NCBI RefSeq assembly: GCF_022867805.1
Contig: NZ_JALIFO010000014.1
Coordinates: 1-64,000, forward strand
From: Cuneatibacter sp. NSJ-177
Lineage (GTDB): Bacteria > Bacillota > Clostridia > Lachnospirales > Lachnospiraceae
Length of the DNA stretch: 64,000 nt
Direction of reading: 5' to 3'
Below are positions 32,583 to 41,663 of the stretch, piece by piece; positions within the stretch are counted from its first letter, which is position 1; each line of letters starts with the position of its first letter. Made by a program: the position numbers and the translations under genes. The notes beneath the pieces were generated by a model. That model did not search any database and had not been told where the DNA came from. It saw only the letters and a program-made list of their open reading frames with translations.

Positions 32583-33731
32583 TCAGCGCCGGTAGAAGCG
32601 CTCCAAATCCATGGTGAGAAGTTCCTCCAAACGAGCCTCGCGTCCCGCAGGAATACGCGCAAAGAGAAAGCCGTAGGTGGATTGATCCGGATCCTCCACC
32701 CGCCGGAGACGAATCGTCTCCGGCACCGCGGCCAAGAGAGCCTCATAGTCATAGACGCCTTCTCCCCGGTTCAGATCCGCTTTTCCCAAAGCCATCAGGA
32801 TATAAGAATCCTCGTCCTTTTTCTCCAGCAGTTTTTCCCAATCCGGCGCCTGGTTTCGCAGATAATACTCAACCGTCAAAAAACCATAGGCATAAAGGCT
32901 GAGATCGGTGCAGCACCATCCGGCAAAACGAAGCGGATTGAATTCAATCGGAACGATCTTTCCGTCCTTAACCCGGATTTCCGCATGAAAAGGGAAATCC
33001 CGGATCTGGAGATACTGGTTCAATTTTTCCAGCCATTCGGTGAACTCCCCTAAATGTTCTTTCATGATTGTCTTTCCCGTATAGTACAGCCGGTCGCTGA
33101 CATCCTGGCTTCCGGAAAAATCATGTTTCAAAATATTCAGGATAACAGGCGTTCCTTTTTCATTATAATAGGCGTCCAAGGCGTATTCTTCCCCCTCGAT
33201 ATAGGGTTCCAGAAGAAACCGGTTGTTGACCACGCTCTCCGGATAGAGGCGATTCCAGTCCCTGGCATGAGCTGTGATCTCCGCCACGGCGCGCTCCCAA
33301 TCCTCCTCCCCGGCAATCGAATATACGCCGACGCTGAAAAAGCCGAGTACGGGTTTTAAGACAAACGGAAACGCCATCCGCCGGATATCCACGGTGGAAA
33401 GTTCTTCCAGAGAGAGTTCCATACAGGCAAAGTCCGGATACATAGGGGCCACGAGACGGCGGAACAAGCCCTTGTTTTTCATCTTGACAATCCGATCCTT
33501 CAAACCCGGATCCTCCAGATTCCGCGTCACCCAGTCCAGAGAAAACTCAGAAGCCGTGTACAGGCGCGTTCCTTCCCGGTATTCCCTTCGGAATGCGCCG
33601 GGCGAAATCAAATTCAAATCCCCCGATTCCGCCGCCCGGCGGGCCGTTTCATTATCCAGCACCGGTTCCCGGCTTCTTGAGAGATATCCGATCAGTTCCT
33701 CAGACACATAGGGGGGATCTAAAATGACCAT
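32583..33731 (-). CDS. ATP-grasp domain protein, function unknown
   Basis: 382 aa from ATG at 33731 (GAGGAG 7 nt upstream). An ATP-grasp ligase-like fold is suggested by FPFVLKPVLGFFSVGVYSI (nucleotide-binding Lys), NNRFLLEPYIEGEEYALDAYY and AEIRVKDGKIVPIEFNPLRFAGW (Mg-binding Glu/Asn). Such enzymes form acyl-phosphate intermediates and join a carboxylate to an amine. It converges with the sigma-54 activator (7 bp between stops) and diverges from the AraC-type sensor. No neighbour indicates the substrate. Confidence 0.78.
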   Translation of the reverse strand: MVILDPPYVSEELIGYLSRSREPVLDNETARRAAESGDLNLISPGAFRREYREGTRLYTASEFSLDWVTRNLEDPGLKDRIVKMKNKGLFRRLVAPMYPDFACMELSLEELSTVDIRRMAFPFVLKPVLGFFSVGVYSIAGEEDWERAVAEITAHARDWNRLYPESVVNNRFLLEPYIEGEEYALDAYYNEKGTPVILNILKHDFSGSQDVSDRLYYTGKTIMKEHLGEFTEWLEKLNQYLQIRDFPFHAEIRVKDGKIVPIEFNPLRFAGWCCTDLSLYAYGFLTVEYYLRNQAPDWEKLLEKKDEDSYILMALGKADLNRGEGVYDYEALLAAVPETIRLRRVEDPDQSTYGFLFARIPAGREARLEELLTMDLERFYRR

Positions 33732-33877
33732 ATCTTTTCTCCTCGCACTTTTCCATTTTGATTTTCCCATCATACCGCGGCCATGTCAAGAAACCGTCAA
33801 AAGTTCCCTTTCCGCACTTTCCTTTTCCATTTTTTCTCCGTCCGGTCCTCCAAAGGGGCAAGGTAAGAATTTCCGGA

Positions 33878-33906
33878 TTGACACCGCCTTCCTTTCCGGC
33901 TAATAT
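33878..33906 (+). promoter_or_regulatory. Promoter of the AraC-type sensor gene
   Basis: Perfect TTGACA, 17-nt spacer, TAATAT, about 68 nt upstream of the GTG start. Confidence 0.75.
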
Positions 33907-33973
33907 ATAGGATAGTCGTATATAAACATTTTGTAAAGATTTTGTTTTCTTTCCGGCCAAGGAGAAAATAACC

Positions 33974-36274
33974 GTGAAAAAACCTCGCAATTATGTCGGA
34001 CGTTTCCGCCAAGCTTTTCGATTTAACAGTACTTTTTTTCAGACCTTTCTCGTTGTTTTGATTTTGAGTACCCTCCTATTTGGAGCTTTTTGCTTTTATA
34101 CGCTTCATCAGGAGAACAAAAATCTCAAAGAAAACGCCGAGTTTTCCTATTTAAGTATGCTGGAAACCACCAGCACCGCCACGGAGCTGACCCTGCAGAA
34201 CCTGCAGCAGCTCATGCAGCAGACCATCTGGCGCAAAGAATTTGCCAACGCATTGATTCTTCCTTCTTCGGACAACTATACCCGTACGCTCAACATTATT
34301 TCTCAACTGCACCGCCTGGCAGAAAACTATCCCTTTATCGAAAAAGCATACCTTTACACCCCGGATGATCAGATGGTCTACAGCTCTGATTTGTTTTATC
34401 TTTCGGCGGAAAGCTCCAGCGACAGCTTATTCCAGGATCCCGGTGCCCTGATGTCTTACACCGGAGCCCGCCCCTCGGATTCACCGGACGCCTTCTTTAT
34501 CAAAAACCTGGAGGGCCGCCTCATCCTCTGTCAGCATCTCTACCCGGATAATGTTGACAGCATCGGCGTACTGCTCTTTGAATTTAATTTATCAGCCCTG
34601 GATCTTTCTCTCTACGAGGACGACCCGGCTCTCTCCAACGCGTTCTATGTCTTTGACCGCCAAGGAGCCCCCGTCTTCTCCCAGACAGTCCCGGAGACTG
34701 CGGCGAATCAAGCCGCCCTCCTGCTTTCCCAGAACGGAGAGCTCACCAAAGGGGCCATCCAGAAAAATGAGGATCTCCTCTATTTTTATTATGTATCTCC
34801 CGCCACAGGCTGGCTTTATCTGTATCCGGCCAGCGCGCAGACCTTTGATTTTCAGCCGTCCGTCAGCCGTATTCTGTCCTTTCTTCTCCTGGCCCTCGCG
34901 CTGGGCCTCCTGTTCTCTCTGCAGATTGCCTACCGGGCCAACCGGCCGATCCGCGGCCTGCTGAAAGAGCTGGCGGATTCGGACACCGACGTCATCGAAG
35001 CGAAAAATGAGATTGACTACCTGACCAAGGTTTACAACTATACCACCGTGCAGAACAAGCATCTGCACGAGGCTATCCAGAGTATCACCCCTCTGGTTTT
35101 GGAGCGATTGTTTTCCGATATTTTAAATGGCCGCGCTCCGACGGAGGAAAGCGTCGACGCCGCCTTAAGCAGCATCGGCCGCCCTTTCCCTCCCCAGTCC
35201 CGCTTTCTGGCGCTGGTGTTTGAGGTTACCAGCAAAGGAAACCGCGAGTTGTCTGTGCTGGAGATGAACCTGCACCTGCTCCAGTTCCGGAATCTTCTTC
35301 CCCGCGTTCTGCCCGCAGAATACCAGAGCTGCCTGATCTCCAGGGAAGGCCAGTCGGCAACCGCGATTCTGATCACGCCGCCGGAAGCCCCGGATGAAGA
35401 AATCCAGCAGGCGGTGCTGGGTCTGACCCATGCGCTCCTGGATATGACACAATCCACAGCCTATCAGATCGAAACGGGCTGCGGAAACATCTATCAGCGA
35501 ATTGCCGACGTCCGATATTCCTATCTGGAAGCTCAGAAAAATCTGAACCGAAAGCGTTTCTATGGCAGCGAGGACGGCGACGGAGAGCCGGAAAGCCTCC
35601 CCTCCCAAAATCAATATTTTGAGAGGACCAACCAGATATTCGCTTTTATCCAGGCGGAGGATGCGGTGGGAGCCCTAAAGCTCACCGATGAAATCATCGG
35701 CGAGATTGCCGCAAATACCCCTGATCCGGCAAGCGCCAGACGCCAATATGATCTGTTTTTGCAGACCTTGATCGAAGCCACGGATACCCTGCATATCGGC
35801 AGCATGGAAGCGCTGCTTCGAAAAAAGACTCGATTGGAAGCGTCGCTGGAGCATAATACCGGAGGGGAAGAACTTCACGCCCTGATCCGGACGTTCTGCG
35901 CCGACGTCATTGGAAGCATTGATCATAAGAATAAGAAAAAGGCTTTTCAGCACGTGGTCCGGATCAAGGAATACATCCAGGCCAACTATTCGGACAGCAA
36001 CCTGTCCCTCTACACAGCCGCCGAGCAGACCGGGATCAGCCCGTCCTATCTCAGCCGCCTGTTTAAAAAAGAAATGGGAACGTCCTTCGTCGACTACGTC
36101 AATGATTACCGGGTGGGGAAATCCAAACATCTGCTGGAATCCACCGATCTTTTGATCAAAGACATCGCTTACCAGACCGGATTCAATTCCATGCAGAACT
36201 TTTTCCGGATCTTTAAAAAGCTGACCGGGGTGTCGCCGGGAGAGTACCGGCAAAACCTAGGTAACCGCAGCTAG
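33974..36274 (+). CDS. Membrane-anchored AraC-family regulator (sensor plus HTH)
   Basis: 766 aa, GTG start with AAGGAG 9 nt upstream. A first transmembrane helix (FFQTFLVVLILSTLLFGAFCFYTL, residues 20-45) and a second near 295-320 (RILSFLLLALALGLLFSLQIAY) bracket an extracytoplasmic sensor domain. The cytoplasmic part ends in an AraC-type double HTH (SDSNLSLYTAAEQTGISPSYLSRLFKKEMG and LIKDIAYQTGFNSMQNFFRIFKKLTGVSPGEYR). This resembles one-component YtdP/YesN-like regulators that control sugar or acid uptake. It lies directly upstream of a TRAP transporter, the likely target. Confidence 0.92.
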   Translation: MKKPRNYVGRFRQAFRFNSTFFQTFLVVLILSTLLFGAFCFYTLHQENKNLKENAEFSYLSMLETTSTATELTLQNLQQLMQQTIWRKEFANALILPSSDNYTRTLNIISQLHRLAENYPFIEKAYLYTPDDQMVYSSDLFYLSAESSSDSLFQDPGALMSYTGARPSDSPDAFFIKNLEGRLILCQHLYPDNVDSIGVLLFEFNLSALDLSLYEDDPALSNAFYVFDRQGAPVFSQTVPETAANQAALLLSQNGELTKGAIQKNEDLLYFYYVSPATGWLYLYPASAQTFDFQPSVSRILSFLLLALALGLLFSLQIAYRANRPIRGLLKELADSDTDVIEAKNEIDYLTKVYNYTTVQNKHLHEAIQSITPLVLERLFSDILNGRAPTEESVDAALSSIGRPFPPQSRFLALVFEVTSKGNRELSVLEMNLHLLQFRNLLPRVLPAEYQSCLISREGQSATAILITPPEAPDEEIQQAVLGLTHALLDMTQSTAYQIETGCGNIYQRIADVRYSYLEAQKNLNRKRFYGSEDGDGEPESLPSQNQYFERTNQIFAFIQAEDAVGALKLTDEIIGEIAANTPDPASARRQYDLFLQTLIEATDTLHIGSMEALLRKKTRLEASLEHNTGGEELHALIRTFCADVIGSIDHKNKKKAFQHVVRIKEYIQANYSDSNLSLYTAAEQTGISPSYLSRLFKKEMGTSFVDYVNDYRVGKSKHLLESTDLLIKDIAYQTGFNSMQNFFRIFKKLTGVSPGEYRQNLGNRS

Positions 36275-36335
36275 CTGTTCCAAGCCCTGCCTGCCGAATC
36301 CCCTATGACCATGAAATTCCTCATTGTTCCTATCT

Positions 36336-36375
36336 AAGATCCGGACTGCCCAATATCGTAATCCGGATCTTTTTT
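36336..36375 (+). terminator. Terminator after the AraC-type regulator
   Basis: Perfect 10-bp stem AAGATCCGGA / TCCGGATCTT with a 16-nt loop, ending in T6. The rest of the gap up to the promoter at 36509 is A/T-rich and shows no gene. Confidence 0.9.
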
Positions 36376-36508
36376 GTTTGATAGGAAATTCCTTCTTCCT
36401 GTTTTCCGCCTATTTTTGCGGCTCTGCATGCGGAAATCAAATATCTTGATATCCATCTCATATTTTTACTTTTTTCACTAATCTGCGATTGACTCCCAAA
36501 TATTTGAA

Positions 36509-36537
36509 TTGTTTTCTTCCCTATTTCTCCTTATACT
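36509..36537 (+). promoter_or_regulatory. Promoter of the TRAP transporter operon
   Basis: TTGTTT, 17-nt spacer, TATACT, about 80 nt upstream of the dctQ start. Confidence 0.65.
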
Positions 36538-36618
36538 GAAACCAGCTCAAGGGCCTGAGTGTTTATGGATGCAGCGACGACTGAGCTCAGCAGAGTCGCT
36601 GAGAAAGGAGAAGACGTG

Positions 36619-37119
36619 ATGAAACGAATCCTTAAATTTCTGGATTCTCATTTGGAAGAGTATCTGATTGCTATCTTGTTGATTCTTCTGACCGTGATTA
36701 TGCTGCTGCAGATTGTCATGCGGTATGTATTCAGCCATTCTCTTTCCTGGCCGGAAGAACTCTGCCGATACTGTTTCGTCTATATCACATTTTTAACCCT
36801 GGGATATTGTGTCCGGCGCAATTCCATGCTGAAACTGGACATCATTCAGGAAATCCTGCCGAAAAAGGTCTGGTCTGTCCTGCAGGCAATTGTACATCTT
36901 GTTTCCCTGGCGTTTTTCCTCTGTATGCTGGTCTATTCCTTTGATCTCCTGGCTTCCATGCAGAAGACCAACCGGGTCAGCGCCGCTCTCGGAATCCCGT
37001 ATACGTACATTTACCTGTCCACCGTCGTCGGATTCGCGCTTGCGCTGATCCGCAGTGTGCAGGCCATCCTGGGTCCCATCGTGAAATTTGTTACGAAAAA
37101 GAAGGAGGTTGAGTCATGA
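36619..37119 (+). CDS. dctQ: TRAP transporter small permease (DctQ)
   Basis: 166 aa from ATG at 36619, preferred over an upstream in-frame ATG because GGAG lies 8 nt before it. Four hydrophobic segments and the typical PEELCRYCFVYITFLTLGYCVRR motif. It is the small membrane component that couples the binding protein to the large permease. Its stop overlaps the next start (ATGA), a sign of tight coupling. Confidence 0.93.
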   Translation: MKRILKFLDSHLEEYLIAILLILLTVIMLLQIVMRYVFSHSLSWPEELCRYCFVYITFLTLGYCVRRNSMLKLDIIQEILPKKVWSVLQAIVHLVSLAFFLCMLVYSFDLLASMQKTNRVSAALGIPYTYIYLSTVVGFALALIRSVQAILGPIVKFVTKKKEVES

Positions 37120-38402
37120 CCGCCGTGATGTTCATTGTTTTTCTGGTCTGCCTTGTGCTTTCTTTCCCGGTCGCAATCGCGATGGGAATCGCAGCCATCA
37201 CACCGGGAATTGTGGATCCGACCTTCTCCGCGGACGTGGTTTACATCATCCGCGCAATGGTTGTGGGCATTGATTCCACGCCGATTCTGGCCATCCCGCT
37301 GTTCATCCTGTCCGGCACCATCATGGCGCAGGGCGGAATTTCCGGGAAGCTGTTCGATGTGTTTGCCTACTTTTTGGGAAAGCGGACCGGCGGCCTTCCC
37401 TGCGCGGTCATCGTTACCTGCCTGTTCTACGGTGCGATTTCCGGTTCCGGCCCTGCCACCTGCGCGGCCGTTGGGGCGATGACCGTCCCGCTGCTGGTCT
37501 CTCTCGGATATGAAAAATCATTCTGTTCCGCAATCGTAGCCACTGCCGGCGGCCTGGGACTGATTATCCCTCCCAGCATTTCTTTTGTAAACTATGCGTT
37601 GGTGACAGGTACCTCCGTAACTTCCTTATTTACAGCCGGCATCCTTCCGGGCTGCCTGATCGCTCTGTTTTTGATGGCATACTGCTACTTTTACTGCCGG
37701 TCCCACGGAGAAGACAAGGCGAAAATCGCCCAGAACTGCGCAGCGCTTCACAGCCGCAGCCTGGGCCGGGTTTTCAAAGAAGGTTTCTGGGCTCTGCTCT
37801 CCCCGGTCATCATCCTGGGCGGCATCTACAGCGGAATCTTCTCTCCGACGGAAGCAGCCTGTATCTCTGTGGTCTACGCGGTGATCGTTTCCGTATGGAT
37901 CTACCGGTCGGTCAGCCTGAAACGCCTCTGGAGCCTGATTTTGGAATCGGTTCAGTCCTGTGCTCCGCTGTGCGCTCTCCTGGCGCTGGCCACTGCATTC
38001 AGCCGGGTTTTGACCATGCTGAACGCGCCCCAGGCTCTGGCCGAATTTATCTCCGGCTCCATTGCCAGCAAGGTTTCTTTCCTGATCCTGCTGAACATTG
38101 CACTGCTGATTCTCGGCATGTTTATCGACGGCGCTCCGGCAATTTTGATCTTGTCCCCGCTGCTGATGCCGATTGCAGCCAATTACGGCATCGATCCGGT
38201 GCACCTGGGCGTTATTATCGTCTGCAACCTGACCATCGGACTGGCTTCGCCGCCCTTTGGATTGAACCTGTTTGTCGCCAGCTCCACCACCGGCTCACCT
38301 GTGATGGAAATCGGAAAGAAAGTGATTCCCTTCATTCTGATGTTCCTGATCGCCCTGATTTTGATCACTTTTATCCCGCAGATTTCTCTCTGCCTGATTT
38401 AA
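37116..38402 (+). CDS. dctM: TRAP transporter large permease (DctM)
   Basis: 428 aa with 11-12 membrane segments. DctM signatures: FPVAIAMGIAAITPGI, FILSGTIMAQGGIS, GAISGSGPATCAAVGAMTVPLL and GLIIPPSISFVNYALVTGTSV. It forms the Na+-driven translocation channel with DctQ. A 4-nt overlap joins it to dctQ. Confidence 0.95.
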   Translation: MTAVMFIVFLVCLVLSFPVAIAMGIAAITPGIVDPTFSADVVYIIRAMVVGIDSTPILAIPLFILSGTIMAQGGISGKLFDVFAYFLGKRTGGLPCAVIVTCLFYGAISGSGPATCAAVGAMTVPLLVSLGYEKSFCSAIVATAGGLGLIIPPSISFVNYALVTGTSVTSLFTAGILPGCLIALFLMAYCYFYCRSHGEDKAKIAQNCAALHSRSLGRVFKEGFWALLSPVIILGGIYSGIFSPTEAACISVVYAVIVSVWIYRSVSLKRLWSLILESVQSCAPLCALLALATAFSRVLTMLNAPQALAEFISGSIASKVSFLILLNIALLILGMFIDGAPAILILSPLLMPIAANYGIDPVHLGVIIVCNLTIGLASPPFGLNLFVASSTTGSPVMEIGKKVIPFILMFLIALILITFIPQISLCLI

Positions 38403-38512
38403 ACGGGTCATTTTCGACCATGTTAAAGGTAACCTGATTCCGCCGTGCCATCGGTTTGAAACCGGTCCGCCGCGCTGAATCATGCTATGATAAAAAAAGG
38501 AGGAAAAATACT

Positions 38513-39601
38513 ATGAAAAAACTCATTGGCCTGGCGCTTGCCTGCTCCCTCGTACTGACCGCTTGCGGGAACTCTTCCACATCCACAACAGCGGCTCCCA
38601 CCACGGCTCCTGCCGGAACCACCGCGGCAGCTTCCGCCGGTTCCGAGGAGGCCACCACTGCTTCCGGTTCCGGCGAGGCGGAGTACAACTTCACCATCGG
38701 CACCTCCGCCACCAAAGACTCCGCAATCGGAAAGACCATGCAGTATGCGGCCGATTTGATCGCTGAGCGCACCGGCGGAAAAATCTCCATCACCTGCTAT
38801 CCGGATTCCCAGCTGGGCTCCGACGCAGAACTGGTGGAAGGCGTACAGCTTGGAAACGTCACCATGGTCATCGGAAATACGGCTCCCCAGGTAGCGTTTG
38901 TTCCCGGCCTGGCTCTCTTCGACCTGCCGAACACTTACAGTGACATCTCCGTGGCACAGACGGTTCTGGCCGGCTTCACCGAGAAAATGGCCAGCAGTTT
39001 CGATGGAACCCAGATGCACCTGTGCCAGCTTTTCCCGACGGTTTTCCGCTATATGTCCAGCAATAAGGAAGTCAAGAGCGCAGACGACTTTAACGGCATC
39101 AAAATCCGTACCATGACCAACAACAACCACATGGCCTACTGGAACGCTCTGGGCGCCACGGCGACTCCTCTGGATTTCAGCGAGCTCTATATCGGACTGC
39201 AGCAGGGTCTGGTCGATGCACAAGAGAACCCGCTGGACATCTTCCTGAGCTCCAACTTCTATGAGCAGCAGAAATACGTCATCAACACCAAGCACATTGC
39301 GTTCGTCGCCACGATCCTGATGAACCAGGAAACCTGGGACAGCCTTCCGGCCGACCTGCAGCAGACACTGAATGAGTGCTTTACCGAAATCGGCCAGTAC
39401 GGCACACAGGTAGCGCAGGAAGCCGAGGAGAAGAACATCCAGGCAGTAAAGGATAAAGGCGTTACCCTGATCGAACTGGACGACGCTACGATTGCCCAGA
39501 TGAAAGAAAAGGCACAGCCGGTCTACGACATGGTCCGCGAGGCTGTCGGCGATACGCTGGTTGACGATTATCTGGCCGCCATCGACGCCGCATCCAAGTA
39601 A
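38513..39601 (+). CDS. dctP: TRAP transporter substrate-binding lipoprotein (DctP)
   Basis: 362 aa from ATG at 38513 (AAGGAGG upstream). Lipoprotein signal MKKLIGLALACSLVLTACG with lipobox LTAC, then a Thr/Ser/Ala/Glu-rich linker to about residue 58, and a DctP fold (YPDSQLGSDAELVEGVQLG, GIKIRTMTNNNHMAYWNALGATATPLDFSELYIGLQQGLVDAQENP). The Arg in KIRTM is the usual carboxylate anchor, so the ligand is probably an organic acid. An extended -10 (TGCTATGAT, 38483-38491) just upstream may give extra dctP transcript. Confidence 0.94.
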   Translation: MKKLIGLALACSLVLTACGNSSTSTTAAPTTAPAGTTAAASAGSEEATTASGSGEAEYNFTIGTSATKDSAIGKTMQYAADLIAERTGGKISITCYPDSQLGSDAELVEGVQLGNVTMVIGNTAPQVAFVPGLALFDLPNTYSDISVAQTVLAGFTEKMASSFDGTQMHLCQLFPTVFRYMSSNKEVKSADDFNGIKIRTMTNNNHMAYWNALGATATPLDFSELYIGLQQGLVDAQENPLDIFLSSNFYEQQKYVINTKHIAFVATILMNQETWDSLPADLQQTLNECFTEIGQYGTQVAQEAEEKNIQAVKDKGVTLIELDDATIAQMKEKAQPVYDMVREAVGDTLVDDYLAAIDAASK

Positions 39602-39631
39602 ATCCCCGCTCTCTCACCAATCATTTTATGC

Positions 39632-39660
39632 GCCCGGAAATTTCCATGAAATTTCCGGGC
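39632..39660 (+). other. Perfect hairpin after dctP
   Basis: Thirteen-bp stem GCCCGGAAATTTC / GAAATTTCCGGGC with a 3-nt loop, 30 nt past the dctP stop. No U-tract follows, so it more likely protects the 3' end of the message than terminates. Confidence 0.6.
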
Positions 39661-39790
39661 CTAAATCAACCAAAGAACCGCCGGCGGTTTGCCGGGCCTT
39701 TCACGCACCGCTCTAAAATATGGGCGTGAAATGTTGCCGGATGCCGCCTGGTATGATAGGATAAATTCTATGGTAAAGGAGGAATCTCTC

Positions 39791-40633
39791 TTGTACATCC
39801 CAAAAAGAAAACCCGCGGTTCCGATTCCCGCTTCCGCTTTTGAGGCAAGTTCTGAAACAACAGTCACCTGGCTTTCCGGCGCAGGTTTCCTGGTCAACTG
39901 CCGCGGAACCTGTCTGCTGATTGATCCGGTCCTGACCAAAGACCCGAAAGACAGCAGCCGCAGCGAGGCCGGGCTTCCCCTGAAGGTGGATTTCCCGATC
40001 CTGGCCGACGCGATCCCGGCGCACTGCCACGTCCTCTATACCCACGCCGATGCGGATCACCTGGGCCCGGTGACGGCGCAGACTTTAGCGAAAAAAAAGA
40101 TCCCAATGACCGGCACTCTGGCTGTATTCGAGCGCCTGGCGCGGCTTGGCGTCCCGCCGGAGCAGATCGAGGTGCTTCGGACCGAGGAGACCATGGAGAT
40201 CGACGGAATCCGAATCGAGTCAACCCTGGCCGATCACCCCTGGCAGTTAAAAGACTTAAAGCGGGGCGGACGGCCTTACCGCCTGGGAGACTGCTGCGGC
40301 TTTATTTTAAACACGCCGGACGGAAGGATCTATTTTCCGGGAGATACCCGTTTGATGGAGCAGCATTACCGGATCCGGGACATTGACCTGCTGGCCCTGG
40401 ATGTCTCCACCTGCGAGTACCACCTCGGCCACACTTCCGCCGTAATCCTGGCGAATCAGTTCCCGTCGGCTTATCTGATGCCGTTCCACTACGGCACTTA
40501 CGACTGCCCGGAGATTGCCGCCCACCGCGGCGAACCAGAAGACGTGTACCCGAAGATTACGAAAAGCGATAAGCGGGGGCTCATCTTGGCTCCTGGGGAA
40601 CCGTTTGTGTTTAGTAAGCGGCTGCCGGTATAA
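39791..40633 (+). CDS. MBL-fold metallo-hydrolase, UlaG-like
   Basis: 280 aa from TTG at 39791, chosen because AAGGAGG lies 8 nt upstream; an ATG at 39770 is in frame but covers the ribosome binding site. Metallo-beta-lactamase motifs: YTHADADHLGP near residue 78, LADHPWQL, FPGDTRLME, LDVSTCEYHLGH and LMPFHYGTYD. Relatives include L-ascorbate-6-phosphate lactonase UlaG and related hydrolases. It follows the TRAP genes but with its own start region, so a shared pathway is only possible, not shown. Confidence 0.85.
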   Translation: MYIPKRKPAVPIPASAFEASSETTVTWLSGAGFLVNCRGTCLLIDPVLTKDPKDSSRSEAGLPLKVDFPILADAIPAHCHVLYTHADADHLGPVTAQTLAKKKIPMTGTLAVFERLARLGVPPEQIEVLRTEETMEIDGIRIESTLADHPWQLKDLKRGGRPYRLGDCCGFILNTPDGRIYFPGDTRLMEQHYRIRDIDLLALDVSTCEYHLGHTSAVILANQFPSAYLMPFHYGTYDCPEIAAHRGEPEDVYPKITKSDKRGLILAPGEPFVFSKRLPV

Positions 40634-40644
40634 CCGGACATTTC

Positions 40645-40689
40645 AAAAAAAGATACGGGTCAGCTCAACCCCTGACGCGTATCTTTTTT
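40645..40689. terminator. Bidirectional terminator between MBL hydrolase and AEC transporter
   Basis: Stem AAAAAAGATACG / CGTATCTTTTTT with an intervening 20-nt loop; T-runs at both ends serve the converging genes. Confidence 0.9.
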
Positions 40690-40706
40690 CTGTCAGCAGG
40701 CGGACT

Positions 40707-41624
40707 CTACAGCACCTGCCCCACCACAATGCTCCAGACCGGGATCGTAAACAACGATAAGATCGTTGTCAGCACCACGGTCTTTGTGGCAAACTGATAA
40801 TCCCGGTCGTAGCGGGCCGCCAGAATGGCCGTGGTGGTCGCCACCGGCATGGCGATCAAAATCACGCTGACACTGGCCATCAGCTCCGGGAGCCCTGCCA
40901 GTTTCACCCCTGCCAGCACAATGCCGGGCAGGATCACCAGGCGGAGCAGGCTCATATAAAGTGTCTCCCGGCACACAATCGTCCGGAGATCCACCTCCGC
41001 CAGGATCGCCCCGATCAAAAGCATGGTCACCGGCGTCATGGCGGAGCTAAAACCTGTGATGGTTTTCGTCACGAAGACCGGCAGCGGAACCGGGAAAAAC
41101 ATGTACAAAAGTCCCAGGATCACGGCAATGATACAGGGGTGGGTCAGAGCGGTTTTCACCACATTTTTCTTATCCACCGGCACAAAGCAGGCGAGACCCA
41201 CGGTCCAGTAAAACAGGCGCACCGGAACCAGGAAGACCGAGGCCAGCAGCAGCCCCTGGGAACCGTACATCCCTTCCACCATCGGATTCCCTAAAAAACC
41301 AGCGTTGGAAACCATGGTGCCGTAGCGCATCACGCTGCGCTTTCCGTCATCCATCTTCCGGAACAGGATTTTGCTCAGCGTATAGCAGCCGATCTGGATC
41401 ATGAGGGACACCAGCATGACGGTCATCATCTGGGTTATCATCGAATGATCCGCGTTCAAAAACGCCGCAAACATATTGCAGGGGATCAGCAGATTGATCG
41501 TGATATCCGTCAGGCTCTTTTTGGCTTCCGGGGTGATGATCTTCTTTTTCGCCAGCAGCATCCCGATCAGCACCATGCAAAACATCATTCCCTGCATTTC
41601 CAGCAGGCTGTCCATATCTACCAT
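40707..41624 (-). CDS. AEC-family (auxin efflux carrier-like) transporter
   Basis: 305 aa from ATG at 41624, with AAGGGGAT upstream. About 10 membrane helices in two halves; ITINLLIPCNMFAAFLNAD, NAGFLGNPMVEGMYG and VILIAMPVATTTAILAARYDRD are AEC-like. Such carriers export or import small organic acids. It lies 39 bp downstream of cysK on the same strand and may be co-transcribed with it. Confidence 0.87.
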   Translation of the reverse strand: MVDMDSLLEMQGMMFCMVLIGMLLAKKKIITPEAKKSLTDITINLLIPCNMFAAFLNADHSMITQMMTVMLVSLMIQIGCYTLSKILFRKMDDGKRSVMRYGTMVSNAGFLGNPMVEGMYGSQGLLLASVFLVPVRLFYWTVGLACFVPVDKKNVVKTALTHPCIIAVILGLLYMFFPVPLPVFVTKTITGFSSAMTPVTMLLIGAILAEVDLRTIVCRETLYMSLLRLVILPGIVLAGVKLAGLPELMASVSVILIAMPVATTTAILAARYDRDYQFATKTVVLTTILSLFTIPVWSIVVGQVL

Positions 41625-41663
41625 TTTCCCATCCCCTTGTATCACATTACATCTTATGTTTAT

